Of a DNA stretch of 64,000 nt, positions 44,263 through 52,135 are shown piece by piece. Each line of letters begins with the position of its first letter. The stretch's first letter is position 1. Made by a program: the position numbers and the translations under genes. The notes below the pieces were generated by a model. That model did not search any database. It saw only the letters and a list, made by a program, of their open reading frames with translations, and was not told where the DNA came from. This stretch comes from Paramagnetospirillum magnetotacticum MS-1 (GTDB taxonomy: Bacteria > Pseudomonadota > Alphaproteobacteria > Rhodospirillales > Magnetospirillaceae): the NCBI RefSeq assembly GCF_000829825.1, contig NZ_JXSL01000027.1, positions 62,001-126,000 of the forward strand. Reading direction: 5' to 3'.

Positions 44263-44309
44263 CAAAAAAAAACGGAAGCGGGGCCGGCAGTCGGGCAACT
44301 GCCGGCCCC
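44263..44309 (-). terminator. Rho-independent terminator after the GNAT gene
   Basis: A 12-base perfect stem (GGGGCCGGCAGT with its complement, 44280-44291 and 44298-44309) is followed on the minus strand, after about seven bases, by nine T. It lies about 60 bases past the stop of the GNAT gene. Confidence 0.85.
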
Positions 44310-44367
44310 TTTCGGGCGGGTCGGGAACGGGAAGGGCGACCCGCCGATGGCGGCAGGGTAGGGGGGA

Positions 44368-45348
44368 TTACCCGAGCCGACGCTGGAAGATGAGGCGCTG
44401 GGAGGGCTTGAAGCCACATCGGGCGAGGAAGCCCAGCAGTTCGAAGCTGTTCCAGGTGAGCTGGGTCTGAACCTTCTCGACGCCGAGCGAGGAGAGGTTG
44501 GTGAGCAGCTGGCTCATCAGGGCGCGACCGACGCTATGGCGGGCATAGGCGGGATCGACGCCGATGGTGTCGAGCACGGCGGTGGTCTGGGCGCGGCCGA
44601 ACTCACCGTATTCGGTGCGCGCCATGACGAAGCCCGCGAACAGGTTGTCGATCTCGGCCACCAGGGAGACGCGCACGCCGGATTCCTTGGTCACTTCGGC
44701 GATCTTGCGCTTGTAGTAGGTGGAGCGGTCGCGGCGCGTGACCTTGCGGTCCACCGAGACGATGAAGGGATAATCGGCCTCGGTCAGCGAGCGCACGGGA
44801 ACGCGGTCGCGCGACAGGGCGGCGTAGTCGTCGCCGGAAGGATCCGACAGGTCGACTTCGTCGCTGTCGCGGACTTGGGTGGCCAGAGGGGCCTCGAAAT
44901 CCGAGACGTTGTCGGTGGAGCGTTCCAGCACCAGACGCGGCGCCAGTTCGAAGCCCGCGGACTGGAAGAAGCGGGTGATGCCGTGTTCGGTCCAGTCGGC
45001 CTGGCTGACCAGTTCCTTGATGCCGCGCTTCTTCAGGGCGTCTTCCAGGGCGGCCATCAGCTTGCGGCCCAGGCCCTGACCGCGCTGGTCGGGATCGATG
45101 CCGATGGTGTCGAGCACGCCCACGGGGCCAGCTCCGCCGAATTCGCCGTCCAGGATCTGGGCATAGGCATAGCCCTTGAGGACGGGGCCGTCGGCGGCGG
45201 CCAGGGTGACGAAGCTGCCGGGCTCGGCCGAGACGGCGGCCAAACGCTTCTCATGGTAGTTGCGGCGCGGCTTGCCGGTCAGGCGGCGATCCAACTCGAT
45301 GACGCGCTCCAGGTCGGCGGCAGCGATGTCGCGGATGGTGGTGCTCAT
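44368..45348 (-). CDS. Tandem GNAT-domain acetyltransferase
   Basis: 326 residues from the ATG at 45346-45348; the frame upstream has no support. Two GNAT domains are visible. The first (about 1-160) has the acetyl-CoA loop DTIGIDPDQRGQGLGRKLM. The second (about 185-326) has the parallel DTIGVDPAYARHSVGRALM, where the Q-x-x-G-x-G pattern is eroded, so only the first may bind acetyl-CoA well. It is divergent from an SDR gene and shares with had a palindromic promoter site. Rhodopseudomonas carries a GNAT gene (badL) in its benzoate cluster, so a role in acylation control of aromatic CoA metabolism is possible but unproven. Confidence 0.8.
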   Translation of the reverse strand: MSTTIRDIAAADLERVIELDRRLTGKPRRNYHEKRLAAVSAEPGSFVTLAAADGPVLKGYAYAQILDGEFGGAGPVGVLDTIGIDPDQRGQGLGRKLMAALEDALKKRGIKELVSQADWTEHGITRFFQSAGFELAPRLVLERSTDNVSDFEAPLATQVRDSDEVDLSDPSGDDYAALSRDRVPVRSLTEADYPFIVSVDRKVTRRDRSTYYKRKIAEVTKESGVRVSLVAEIDNLFAGFVMARTEYGEFGRAQTTAVLDTIGVDPAYARHSVGRALMSQLLTNLSSLGVEKVQTQLTWNSFELLGFLARCGFKPSQRLIFQRRLG

Positions 45349-45450
45349 GAACTCGCGAACCTCCCTCTCGTGGGTCCACCGGTCTGGTTCTGGGTGGGAG
45401 CCGGGTCTTGACGGCATCCCTCGGCGGGCGGTACCCTGTTAAATGAATAA

Positions 45451-45470
45451 TTCGGTACTATAATACCGAA
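45451..45470. promoter_or_regulatory. Palindromic operator over the divergent GNAT/SDR promoters
   Basis: TTCGGTA, six bases, TACCGAA: perfect seven-base arms. On the plus strand it covers a consensus TATAAT (45459-45464). On the minus strand it covers TATTAT (45460-45465), 16 bases from TTGACC (45482-45487). A bound dimer would block both promoters. One arm recurs with the same spacing upstream of had. Confidence 0.7.
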
Positions 45471-45499
45471 ATAGAATCGGCGGTCAAGAGGAGCGTGTC

Positions 45500-46207
45500 A
45501 TGAAGTGGGAATTTCCTGGAAGGGTGGCGGTTGTCACCGGCGGAATGCGCGGAATCGGGCGCACCATCGCCGATGGTTTGCTGGCCGGAGGCGCCGAAGT
45601 GCACGTCTTTGACCGCGAGACCGGCGAGCTTCCCAAGGGCATGACGGCGCATGCGGTGGACGTCTCCAATTCGGACTCGGTCAATGCCGCCTTTGCGGCC
45701 ATCGGCAAGCCGGTCCACCTTCTGGTCAACAATGCGGGCATCACGCGCGACCGCACGCTGCTCAAGATGAGCGACGAGGAATGGGCTTCGGTGATCACCG
45801 TCAATCTCACCAGCGCCTTCAACACCATCCGCGCTGCGGGTCCCGGCATGGTGCAGGCCGGGGTGGGGCGCATCGTCAACATGATTTCCATCAACGGTCT
45901 GCGCGGCAAGATGGGCCAGGGCAACTATGCCGCTTCCAAGGCGGGCATGGTGGGTCTGACCAAGACGGCGGCCAAGGAGCTGGGGCCCAAGGGCGTGACC
46001 TGCAATGCCGTGGCGCCGGGCATGGTGCTGACCGAGATGACCTTGAAGCTGGACCAGCAGTTCAGAGACAAGGCCCTGGCCGAGGCGGCGCTTTCCATCC
46101 TTCCCGACACCACCGACATCGCCAATGCGGTGCTGTTCTTGCTGTCCGACGCGGCGCGCTGCATCACCGGCGAGGTGATCAAGGTGGATTCGGGCCAGTA
46201 TATCTGA
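45500..46207 (+). CDS. Short-chain dehydrogenase/reductase (FabG-like, 3-hydroxyacyl-CoA type)
   Basis: 235 residues with classical SDR marks: cofactor loop VVTGGMRGIGRTIADG, NNAGITRDRTLLKMSDEEW, catalytic Ser in MISINGL, and the YAASKAG (YxxxK) pair. The C-terminal CITGEVIKVDSGQYI resembles the FabG end. It has GAGGAG upstream of the ATG. It is controlled from a promoter overlapping the palindrome shared with the GNAT gene and the had operon. A 3-hydroxyacyl-CoA dehydrogenase for the pimelyl-CoA part of benzoate breakdown would fit; acetoacetyl-CoA reductase or a FabG paralogue are alternatives. Confidence 0.87.
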   Translation: MKWEFPGRVAVVTGGMRGIGRTIADGLLAGGAEVHVFDRETGELPKGMTAHAVDVSNSDSVNAAFAAIGKPVHLLVNNAGITRDRTLLKMSDEEWASVITVNLTSAFNTIRAAGPGMVQAGVGRIVNMISINGLRGKMGQGNYAASKAGMVGLTKTAAKELGPKGVTCNAVAPGMVLTEMTLKLDQQFRDKALAEAALSILPDTTDIANAVLFLLSDAARCITGEVIKVDSGQYI

Positions 46208-46276
46208 CCGGGTTGCATCCTTTTGGGGCGAGTCCTACCATCGGGATTATTCTTGAAACCGGTAAAGGGGGCGGTC

Positions 46277-46711
46277 ATGAGGGCTCGGTTTGTTGCTTTG
46301 GTCGTGGGTGGGATGCTGCTGGCGTCGTATTCCGGGGTGGCGAAGGCGGACGGGCTGGCTCAGCCCACCCCTTCCGTGACCGACACCTATGTCAAGGGGG
46401 CGGTCAGCGGGGCCAAGCAGTATATTAGGAACTATCTGGCCATAACCCCTGACTGCACCAGCATGGGCAATTCCAAGGTCGCTGTGATGACAGAGCCGGG
46501 GCATGGTCAGGTGATCGTGGAGAACGGGGAGAGTTATCCCGACTTCAACGGGGACAATGTCCGTGTCCGCTGCAACGACAGAAAGGTTCCGGCCGTTCTG
46601 GTCTTCTATCAGTCCGAGTCGGGCTATGTCGGCGCCGATCGCATGGTGCTGGACATTGTCATGGCCAGCGGCACCTTCTACCGCCACGAATTCACTATCA
46701 ACGTCCGGTAA
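46277..46711 (+). CDS. Secreted hypothetical protein
   Basis: 144 residues. A clean signal peptide (RARFVALVVGGMLLASYSG, cut near VAKA-DG) is followed by a mature part of about 120 residues with two cysteines (TPDCTSMG and VRCNDRK) that could form a disulfide. No known domain is recognised; VIVENGESYPDFNG and VLDIVMASGTFYRHEF suggest a small beta-sandwich-like protein. An AGGGGG ribosome site precedes the ATG. It sits alone downstream of the SDR gene and ends at a long hairpin. Confidence 0.7.
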   Translation: MRARFVALVVGGMLLASYSGVAKADGLAQPTPSVTDTYVKGAVSGAKQYIRNYLAITPDCTSMGNSKVAVMTEPGHGQVIVENGESYPDFNGDNVRVRCNDRKVPAVLVFYQSESGYVGADRMVLDIVMASGTFYRHEFTINVR

Positions 46712-46753
46712 TACCAAATCCCGACGAGCAGGACTCATCGGGATTTGGTATTA
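46709..46753 (+). terminator. Long hairpin, probable terminator or dispersed repeat
   Basis: Twenty-base arms (46709-46728 and 46734-46753) with one mismatch around a five-base loop. It overlaps the stop codon of the secreted protein gene. Its inner stem (TCCCGACGAG and complement) is also found in the ttdB terminator at 4723-4749, so it may be a repeat used as terminator. Confidence 0.7.
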
Positions 46754-47084
46754 AGACGCTTCACATAATCGCCACAATGCGGGGCCATCTTTGAGGAAAC
46801 TTGGGATGGCCTTTTTGCTGTCCTGGTTAAAGGGACCCAAAGGGTTTTGTTAAGAACCATTCGCTAGACTGGTGATCAAGGGAAGCAGGCGAAAGGACGA
46901 CGCCATGTGGTCTTGCCTCTCCGTTACAACCTTGTCGCGCCGAACAGGCGGGCTAGTCGCGCCGATTTCTCGGGCGCGCATGACAGGGGCGCGGAAATTC
47001 TCGAACTCCCCTGATGAATTCCGCGTCGTTGATCCAAACATAAGGAAGTGACCGGTCTGACCCTCTTATCCATGGAGTGACGAT
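46754..47084. other. Promoter region of the prkA operon
   Basis: 331 bases without a supported gene. A GGAG ribosome site is seven bases before the prkA ATG. A sigma-54 promoter was looked for because of the family's stress expression; a GG...GC pair at about 46803-46818 has the wrong spacing (11 instead of 10). No other clear element was found. Confidence 0.5.
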
Positions 47085-49031
47085 ATGCCCAGCAATGATG
47101 ATATCTTCACCCGATACTCGCGAGCCTATGAGGGTCGCAAGGACGTGGAATTCAGCCTTCTGGACTATCTCGAGGGCTGCCGCGACGATCCCATGATGTA
47201 TGCCAGCGCGGCCGAGCGTATGATCGCCGCCATCGGCGAGCCCGAGGTGATCGATACCGCCAAGGATGCGCGGCTGTCGCGCGTCTTCATGAACCGCACC
47301 ATCAAGGTCTATCCCGCCTTTTCCGATTTCTACGGGATGGAAGAGACCATCGAACGCATCGTCGGTTACTTCCGCCATGCGGCCCAAGGTTTGGAGGAGC
47401 GTAAGCAGATCCTCTACCTGCTGGGCCCGGTGGGCGGCGGCAAGTCGTCGCTCGCTGAGAAGCTGAAGGCGCTGATGGAGGTTCACCCCATCTATGTGCT
47501 GAAGGCCGGGAAGGAAATCAGCCCCCTGTTCGAAAGCCCGTTGGGGCTGTTCGAACCCGAAGGCATGGGGCCGATCCTGCTGGACAAATACGGCATCCCC
47601 AGGCGGCGCCTGCCGGGGCTGATGAGCCCCTGGGCGGTCAAAAGGCTGGAAGAGTTCGGCGGCGACATCTCCAAGTTCAAGGTCGCCAAGATGTATCCGT
47701 CACGCCTGAAGCAGATCGCCGTCTCCAAGGCGGAGCCGGGCGACGAGAACAATCAGGACATCTCCACCCTGGTGGGCAAGGTCGATATCCGCAAGCTGGA
47801 GATGTTCAGCCAGAACGATCCCGACGCCTATTCCTTCTCGGGGGGGCTCAACCGCTGCACCCAGGGCCTTCTCGAATTCGTCGAGATGTTCAAGGCCCCC
47901 ATCAAGATGCTGCACCCCCTGCTGACCGCCACCCAGGAAAGCAATTACATCGGCTCGGAGAATATCGGCGCCATGCCCTTTTTGGGCACCGTGCTGGCCC
48001 ATTCCAACGAGGCGGAGTGGCAGACCTTCAAGAACAACCGCAACAACGAGGCCTTCATCGACCGCATCTGCGTCATCAAGGTCCCCTACTGCCTGCGGGT
48101 GGCCGAGGAGCAGAAGATCTACGACAAGCTGATCGACACTTCGGAACTGGCCAATGCCCCTTGCGCGCCCGGCACGCTGGAGATGCTGTCGCGCTTTTCC
48201 GTGCTGTCGCGCCTCAAGGAGCACGAGAACTCCAATCTCTATTCCAAGATGCGGGTCTATGACGGCGAGAACGTCAAGGAGACAGACCCCAAGGCCAAGC
48301 CCATGCAGGAATACAAGGACGCGGCCGGGGTGGATGAGGGCATGGACGGTATTTCCACCCGCTTCGCCTTCAAGGTCCTGTCGTCCACCTACAACTACGA
48401 CACCCACGAGGTTTCGGCCGATCCGGTGCATCTGATGTATGTGCTGGAGCAATCCATCAAGCGCGAGCAGTTCCCCGAAGATACCGAGAAGCGCTACATG
48501 GAGTTCATCAAGGGCGAACTGGCGCCCCGCTATGCCGAGTTCATCGGCAACGAGATCCAGAAGGCCTATTTGGAGAGCTATCACGATTACGGCCAGAACC
48601 TGTTCGACCGCTACGTGGATTACGCCGATGCCTGGATCGAGGATCAGGACTTCAAGGACCCCGATACCGGCCAGATGCTCAACCGCGATCTGTTGAACCA
48701 GGAACTCTCCAAGATCGAAAAGCCCGCTGGCATCGCCAACCCCAAGGACTTCCGCAACGAGGTGGTGAAGTTCGCTCTCAGGTCGCGTGCCGCCAATGGC
48801 GGGACCTCGCCGTCCTGGACGTCTTACGAAAAGATCCGCGAAGTGATCGAACGGCGCATGTTCAGTCAGGTGGAGGAACTGCTGCCCGTGATCAGCTTCG
48901 GCTCCAAGAAGGATTCCGACTCCGAGAAGAAGCACTCGGAATTCGTCGAGCGCATGATGAGCCGCGGCTACACCGAACGCCAGGTCCGCCGTCTGGTGGA
49001 ATGGTATATGCGGGTCAAGCAGGCGGGTTGA
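47085..49031 (+). CDS. prkA: PrkA-family serine protein kinase
   Basis: 648 residues, full length. An N-terminal AAA-like domain has the P-loop LLGPVGGGKSSLAEKLKAL near 113, and the PrkA body follows (YKDAAGVDEGMDGISTRFAF, EQSIKREQFPEDTEKRYMEF). The C-terminus has the usual KHSEFVERMMSRGYTERQVR. PrkA proteins form a stress operon with YeaH and YcgB/SpoVR in Proteobacteria. The neighbours here are exactly that set, in that order. Substrates are not known from sequence. Confidence 0.95.
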   Translation: MPSNDDIFTRYSRAYEGRKDVEFSLLDYLEGCRDDPMMYASAAERMIAAIGEPEVIDTAKDARLSRVFMNRTIKVYPAFSDFYGMEETIERIVGYFRHAAQGLEERKQILYLLGPVGGGKSSLAEKLKALMEVHPIYVLKAGKEISPLFESPLGLFEPEGMGPILLDKYGIPRRRLPGLMSPWAVKRLEEFGGDISKFKVAKMYPSRLKQIAVSKAEPGDENNQDISTLVGKVDIRKLEMFSQNDPDAYSFSGGLNRCTQGLLEFVEMFKAPIKMLHPLLTATQESNYIGSENIGAMPFLGTVLAHSNEAEWQTFKNNRNNEAFIDRICVIKVPYCLRVAEEQKIYDKLIDTSELANAPCAPGTLEMLSRFSVLSRLKEHENSNLYSKMRVYDGENVKETDPKAKPMQEYKDAAGVDEGMDGISTRFAFKVLSSTYNYDTHEVSADPVHLMYVLEQSIKREQFPEDTEKRYMEFIKGELAPRYAEFIGNEIQKAYLESYHDYGQNLFDRYVDYADAWIEDQDFKDPDTGQMLNRDLLNQELSKIEKPAGIANPKDFRNEVVKFALRSRAANGGTSPSWTSYEKIREVIERRMFSQVEELLPVISFGSKKDSDSEKKHSEFVERMMSRGYTERQVRRLVEWYMRVKQAG

Positions 49032-49037
49032 AGTAAG

Positions 49038-49074
49038 ACCGGATTCCAACGAGCCCGGCTCGGTGGAATCCGGT
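49038..49074 (+). repeat. Hairpin between prkA and yeaH
   Basis: ACCGGATTCCA pairs with TGGAATCCGGT, with an inner CGAG/CTCG stem. It sits seven bases after the prkA stop inside the operon, so it may reduce readthrough or stabilise the upstream mRNA. Confidence 0.6.
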
Positions 49075-49111
49075 TAGGCCCAAGGGGCCGCGCGCCTTGT
49101 GGCGCGGGAGG

Positions 49112-49133
49112 CAAGGGCGCTCGCGCCCGCCCG
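49112..49133. repeat. Dispersed intergenic repeat, copy 2
   Basis: Exact match to the 22 bases at 18296-18317, with similar flanks. Here it lies in the 147-base gap between prkA and yeaH. Confidence 0.6.
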
Positions 49134-49178
49134 CCGATTGAGGGCGGGCATGGAGCAACAGGGCAAGGGAAGCGGCCG

Positions 49179-50498
49179 ATGAACATCATCGACAGACGCC
49201 TTAATCCCAAGGGCAAGAGCCTCGCCAACCGGCAGAGGTTCTTGCGCCGCGCCCGTGCCCAGATCGTCAAGGCGGTGCGCGATGCTTCCGGGTCGCGCTC
49301 CATCCAGGACATCAATAACGGCGAAAAGATCTCCATCCCCGCCGACGGCCTGCGCGAGCCCAGCTTTCGCCGTTCGGCCGATGGCGGGGTGCGCGATCAT
49401 GTGGTTCCCGGCAACAAGGACTTCGTCGAAGGCGACCGCATCAAGAAGCCGGACTCCGAAGACGGCGGCGGCGGCGGTTCCGAGGGCAGCCCCGATGGCG
49501 AGGGCCAGGACGACTTCGCCTTCGTGCTGTCGCGCGACGAGTTCCTGGACATCTTCCTCGATGATCTGGAACTGCCCGATCTGATCAAGAAGAAGCTGAA
49601 ACAGACCGAATCCACCACGCCGACACGGGCGGGCTATTCGGTGACCGGCTCGCCCGCCAATCTCAATATCGTGCGCACCATGCGCAATTCGCTGTCGCGC
49701 CGCATCGCGCTCAATCGCCCCAAGCCCAAGGAATTGAAGGATCTTGAGGACGAGATCAAGGCGCTGGAGGAATCGGGGGAAGACCCCGAGCGCCTCTCTC
49801 AACTACGCGTGGAGTTCGACCGCCTGGCGGCCAAGGCGCGGCGCATTCCCTATATCGATCCCCTGGACGTGCGCTATTCCCGTTTCGAACATGTGCCAAA
49901 GCCGGTGACCCAGGCGGTGATGTTCTGCCTGATGGATGTGTCGGGCTCCATGACCGAGCATATGAAGGATCTGGCCAAGCGCTTCTTCATGCTGCTCTAT
50001 CTGTTTCTGACTCGCCGCTACCGCCATGTGGACGTGGTCTTCATCCGCCACACCCACGAGGCCGAGGAGGTGGACGAGGATACCTTCTTCTATTCCACCG
50101 AGACCGGCGGCACCGTGGTGTCCACGGCGCTGGAAGAGATGGCGCGGGTGGTCAAGGATCGCTATTCCCCCGCCGACTGGAACATCTACTGCGCCCAGGC
50201 CTCGGACGGTGACAACACGTCCTCGGACAACGCCAAGACCGCCGGTCTGCTGGAAGAGGTGATCCTGCCGGTGACCCAGTATTTCGCCTATATCGAGGTG
50301 GGCGCCGAGTACAAGGACTGGCTGGGCCGCGATTCCGACCTGTGGCGCACCTATAAGCAGGCGGGCCGCGAGGCCGAGAATTTCGCCATGCGCCGCGTCC
50401 GGGTCCGCAGTCAGATCTTCCCCGTCTTCCGCGACCTGTTCGCGCGCGAGCGGGGCGACAGCGCCGCCTGGCGCCTGGGCGAGGAGACGGCGCCATGA
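49179..50498 (+). CDS. yeaH: YeaH/YhbH-family (DUF444) protein with VWA-like MIDAS
   Basis: 439 residues. The N-terminus shows the DUF444 start (IIDRRLNPKGKSLANRQRFL), then a charged region with a glycine-rich stretch (DGGGGGSEGSPDGEG). The C-terminal half has a von Willebrand-type metal site, FCLMDVSGSMTEHMKDLAKR (DxSxS), and FIRHTHEAEEVDED. It is the second gene of the PrkA stress operon and overlaps the spoVR start by four bases. Function is known only by association with PrkA. Confidence 0.92.
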   Translation: MNIIDRRLNPKGKSLANRQRFLRRARAQIVKAVRDASGSRSIQDINNGEKISIPADGLREPSFRRSADGGVRDHVVPGNKDFVEGDRIKKPDSEDGGGGGSEGSPDGEGQDDFAFVLSRDEFLDIFLDDLELPDLIKKKLKQTESTTPTRAGYSVTGSPANLNIVRTMRNSLSRRIALNRPKPKELKDLEDEIKALEESGEDPERLSQLRVEFDRLAAKARRIPYIDPLDVRYSRFEHVPKPVTQAVMFCLMDVSGSMTEHMKDLAKRFFMLLYLFLTRRYRHVDVVFIRHTHEAEEVDEDTFFYSTETGGTVVSTALEEMARVVKDRYSPADWNIYCAQASDGDNTSSDNAKTAGLLEEVILPVTQYFAYIEVGAEYKDWLGRDSDLWRTYKQAGREAENFAMRRVRVRSQIFPVFRDLFARERGDSAAWRLGEETAP

Positions 50499-52024
50499 GC
50501 GAACTTCTCTTCACCGGCGCCGACTGGGATTTCGAAAAGGTGCAACGGGCCTATGATGCCATCGAGCAGATTGCCAAGGGCGAGATGGGTCTCGTCACCT
50601 ACCCCAACCAGATCGAGGTGATCACCGCCGAGCAGATGCTGGACGCCTATTCCTCCATCGGCATGCCGCTCATGTACAAGCACTGGTCCTTCGGCAAGCA
50701 TTTCGCCCGCGACGAGACCATGTACCGCAAGGGCATGCGGGGCCTGGCCTATGAAATCGTCATCAATTCCAGCCCCTGCATCAGCTACATCATGGAAGAG
50801 AATTCCATGGCCATGCAGACCCTGGTCGTCGCCCATGCCGCCTTCGGCCACAACCACTTCTTCGCCAACAACACCTTGTTCAAGCAGTGGACCGACGCCA
50901 AGGGCATCCTGGATTACATGGATTTCGCCAAGGGCTATATCGCCAAATGCGAGGAGCGGCACGGCCACGCGGCGGTGGAGCGCGTTCTTGATGCCGCTCA
51001 CGCCTTGATGAGCCATGGCGTGCACAAATATCCTCGAAAGCGCACCCCCGATCTCAGGGACGAGGAAAAACGCGCCGCCGACCGCCGCGCCTATCAGGAA
51101 CAGATGTTCAACGATCTGTGGCGCACGGTGCCTAAGAAGGCGGCGGCCAAGATGGATTCCCAGGAACTGGCCGAACGCAAGCGCAGGCTTGGCCTGCCCG
51201 AGGAGAACCTGCTCTATTTCCTGGAAAAGCTGGCGCCCAAACTGGCCGACTGGCAGCGCGAGATCATCCGCATCGTGCGCAAGATCAGCCAGTACTTTTA
51301 TCCCCAGAAGCAGACCAAGATGATGAATGAGGGCTGCGCCACCTTCACCCATTACACCATCGTCAACCGGCTGCACGAGATGGGCAAGCTGTCGGACGGG
51401 GCCATGCTGGAAATCCTGCATTCCCACACTTCGGTGGTGTTCCAGCCTGATTTCGACGATCGGCGCTATTCGGGCATCAACCCCTATGCGCTGGGCTTCG
51501 CCATGATGAACGACATCAAGCGCATGTGCGAAAGCCCCACCGACGAGGACCGGGAATGGTTCCCCGATTTCGCGGGCAATAATGATCCTTACGGAACCTT
51601 GCGCCAGGCCTGGGCCGATTACCGCGATGAAAGCTTCATCTTGCAGTATCTGTCGCCCGCCCTGATCCGCAAGATGAGGCTGTTCAAGATTCACGACGAA
51701 TCCGACAGCCCCCATATGAATGTCGCCGCCATTCATAACGAGCGCGGCTATCGCGAGGTGAGGAAGGCCCTGGCGCGCAATTACGACATCGCCCATCTGG
51801 AACCCGACATCCAGATCGTCGACGTGGATCTGGCGGGCGACCGCCGCCTGATCCTTCATCACTTCGTCGAGAACGGCCAGATGCTCGACGAGTCCGAGAC
51901 CGTGCGGGTCCTGCGCCACATCGCCAATCTCTGGGGCTATGAGGTGCGGCTGCTGGAAATCGAATCGGGCACCGATGTGGTCTTGAAGACCTATGACGAC
52001 GTGGCGCCGGCGGCCGAATTATGA
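50495..52024 (+). CDS. spoVR: SpoVR/YcgB-family protein
   Basis: 509 residues. Conserved SpoVR stretches include PNQIEVITAEQMLDAYSSIG, MPLMYKHWSFGKHFARDE, KYPRKRTPDLRDEEKR, QTKMMNEGCATFTHYTI and IHDESDSPHMNVAAIHNERG. The ATG overlaps the yeaH stop (ATGA), completing the prkA-yeaH-spoVR operon. The many conserved histidines and glutamates suggest a metal-linked role, which is not established. A long inverted repeat follows the stop. Confidence 0.94.
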   Translation: MSELLFTGADWDFEKVQRAYDAIEQIAKGEMGLVTYPNQIEVITAEQMLDAYSSIGMPLMYKHWSFGKHFARDETMYRKGMRGLAYEIVINSSPCISYIMEENSMAMQTLVVAHAAFGHNHFFANNTLFKQWTDAKGILDYMDFAKGYIAKCEERHGHAAVERVLDAAHALMSHGVHKYPRKRTPDLRDEEKRAADRRAYQEQMFNDLWRTVPKKAAAKMDSQELAERKRRLGLPEENLLYFLEKLAPKLADWQREIIRIVRKISQYFYPQKQTKMMNEGCATFTHYTIVNRLHEMGKLSDGAMLEILHSHTSVVFQPDFDDRRYSGINPYALGFAMMNDIKRMCESPTDEDREWFPDFAGNNDPYGTLRQAWADYRDESFILQYLSPALIRKMRLFKIHDESDSPHMNVAAIHNERGYREVRKALARNYDIAHLEPDIQIVDVDLAGDRRLILHHFVENGQMLDESETVRVLRHIANLWGYEVRLLEIESGTDVVLKTYDDVAPAAEL

Positions 52025-52026
52025 AT

Positions 52027-52127
52027 TGTCATCCCGAGCGCACGCGAGGGATCTCATCCTGGAACGGCATTTCCAGCTTGGAATCAGCGTCCCAGACGGA
52101 GATCCCTCGACTTCGCTCGGGATGACA
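52027..52127. repeat. 100-base inverted repeat between spoVR and the large TPR gene
   Basis: Arms of 29 bases (52027-52055 and 52099-52127) pair with three mismatches. The arms have the TGTCATCCCGAGC...GAGGGATCTC pattern, which recurs as a dispersed repeat in many bacterial genomes. It separates convergent genes. Confidence 0.8.
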
Positions 52128-52135
52128 AAGCTGGC

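Larger units (their letters stand above)
43282..44367. other. 1.1-kb non-core islet between RidA and GNAT genes
   Basis: This stretch has no confident gene apart from the small candidate at 43813-44010. It begins with a CCCTCGGGCTTGACCCGAGGG hairpin type repeat (43309-43331), followed by exact 28-base inverted repeats at 43485-43512 and 44195-44222 around 682 bases. The inner part, about 43700-44150, is clearly AT-richer than the genome. Near the left repeat the sequence GGACTCTGACCCCGTTTTC resembles motifs often seen near mobile or REP-type elements. It ends with a C9-A9 tract (44255-44272) and a terminator. Confidence 0.5.

Noticed and set aside
46795-46825. A possible sigma-54 promoter before prkA
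   Set aside because: The GG and GC elements are separated by 11 bases instead of 10, and other consensus bases are missing.
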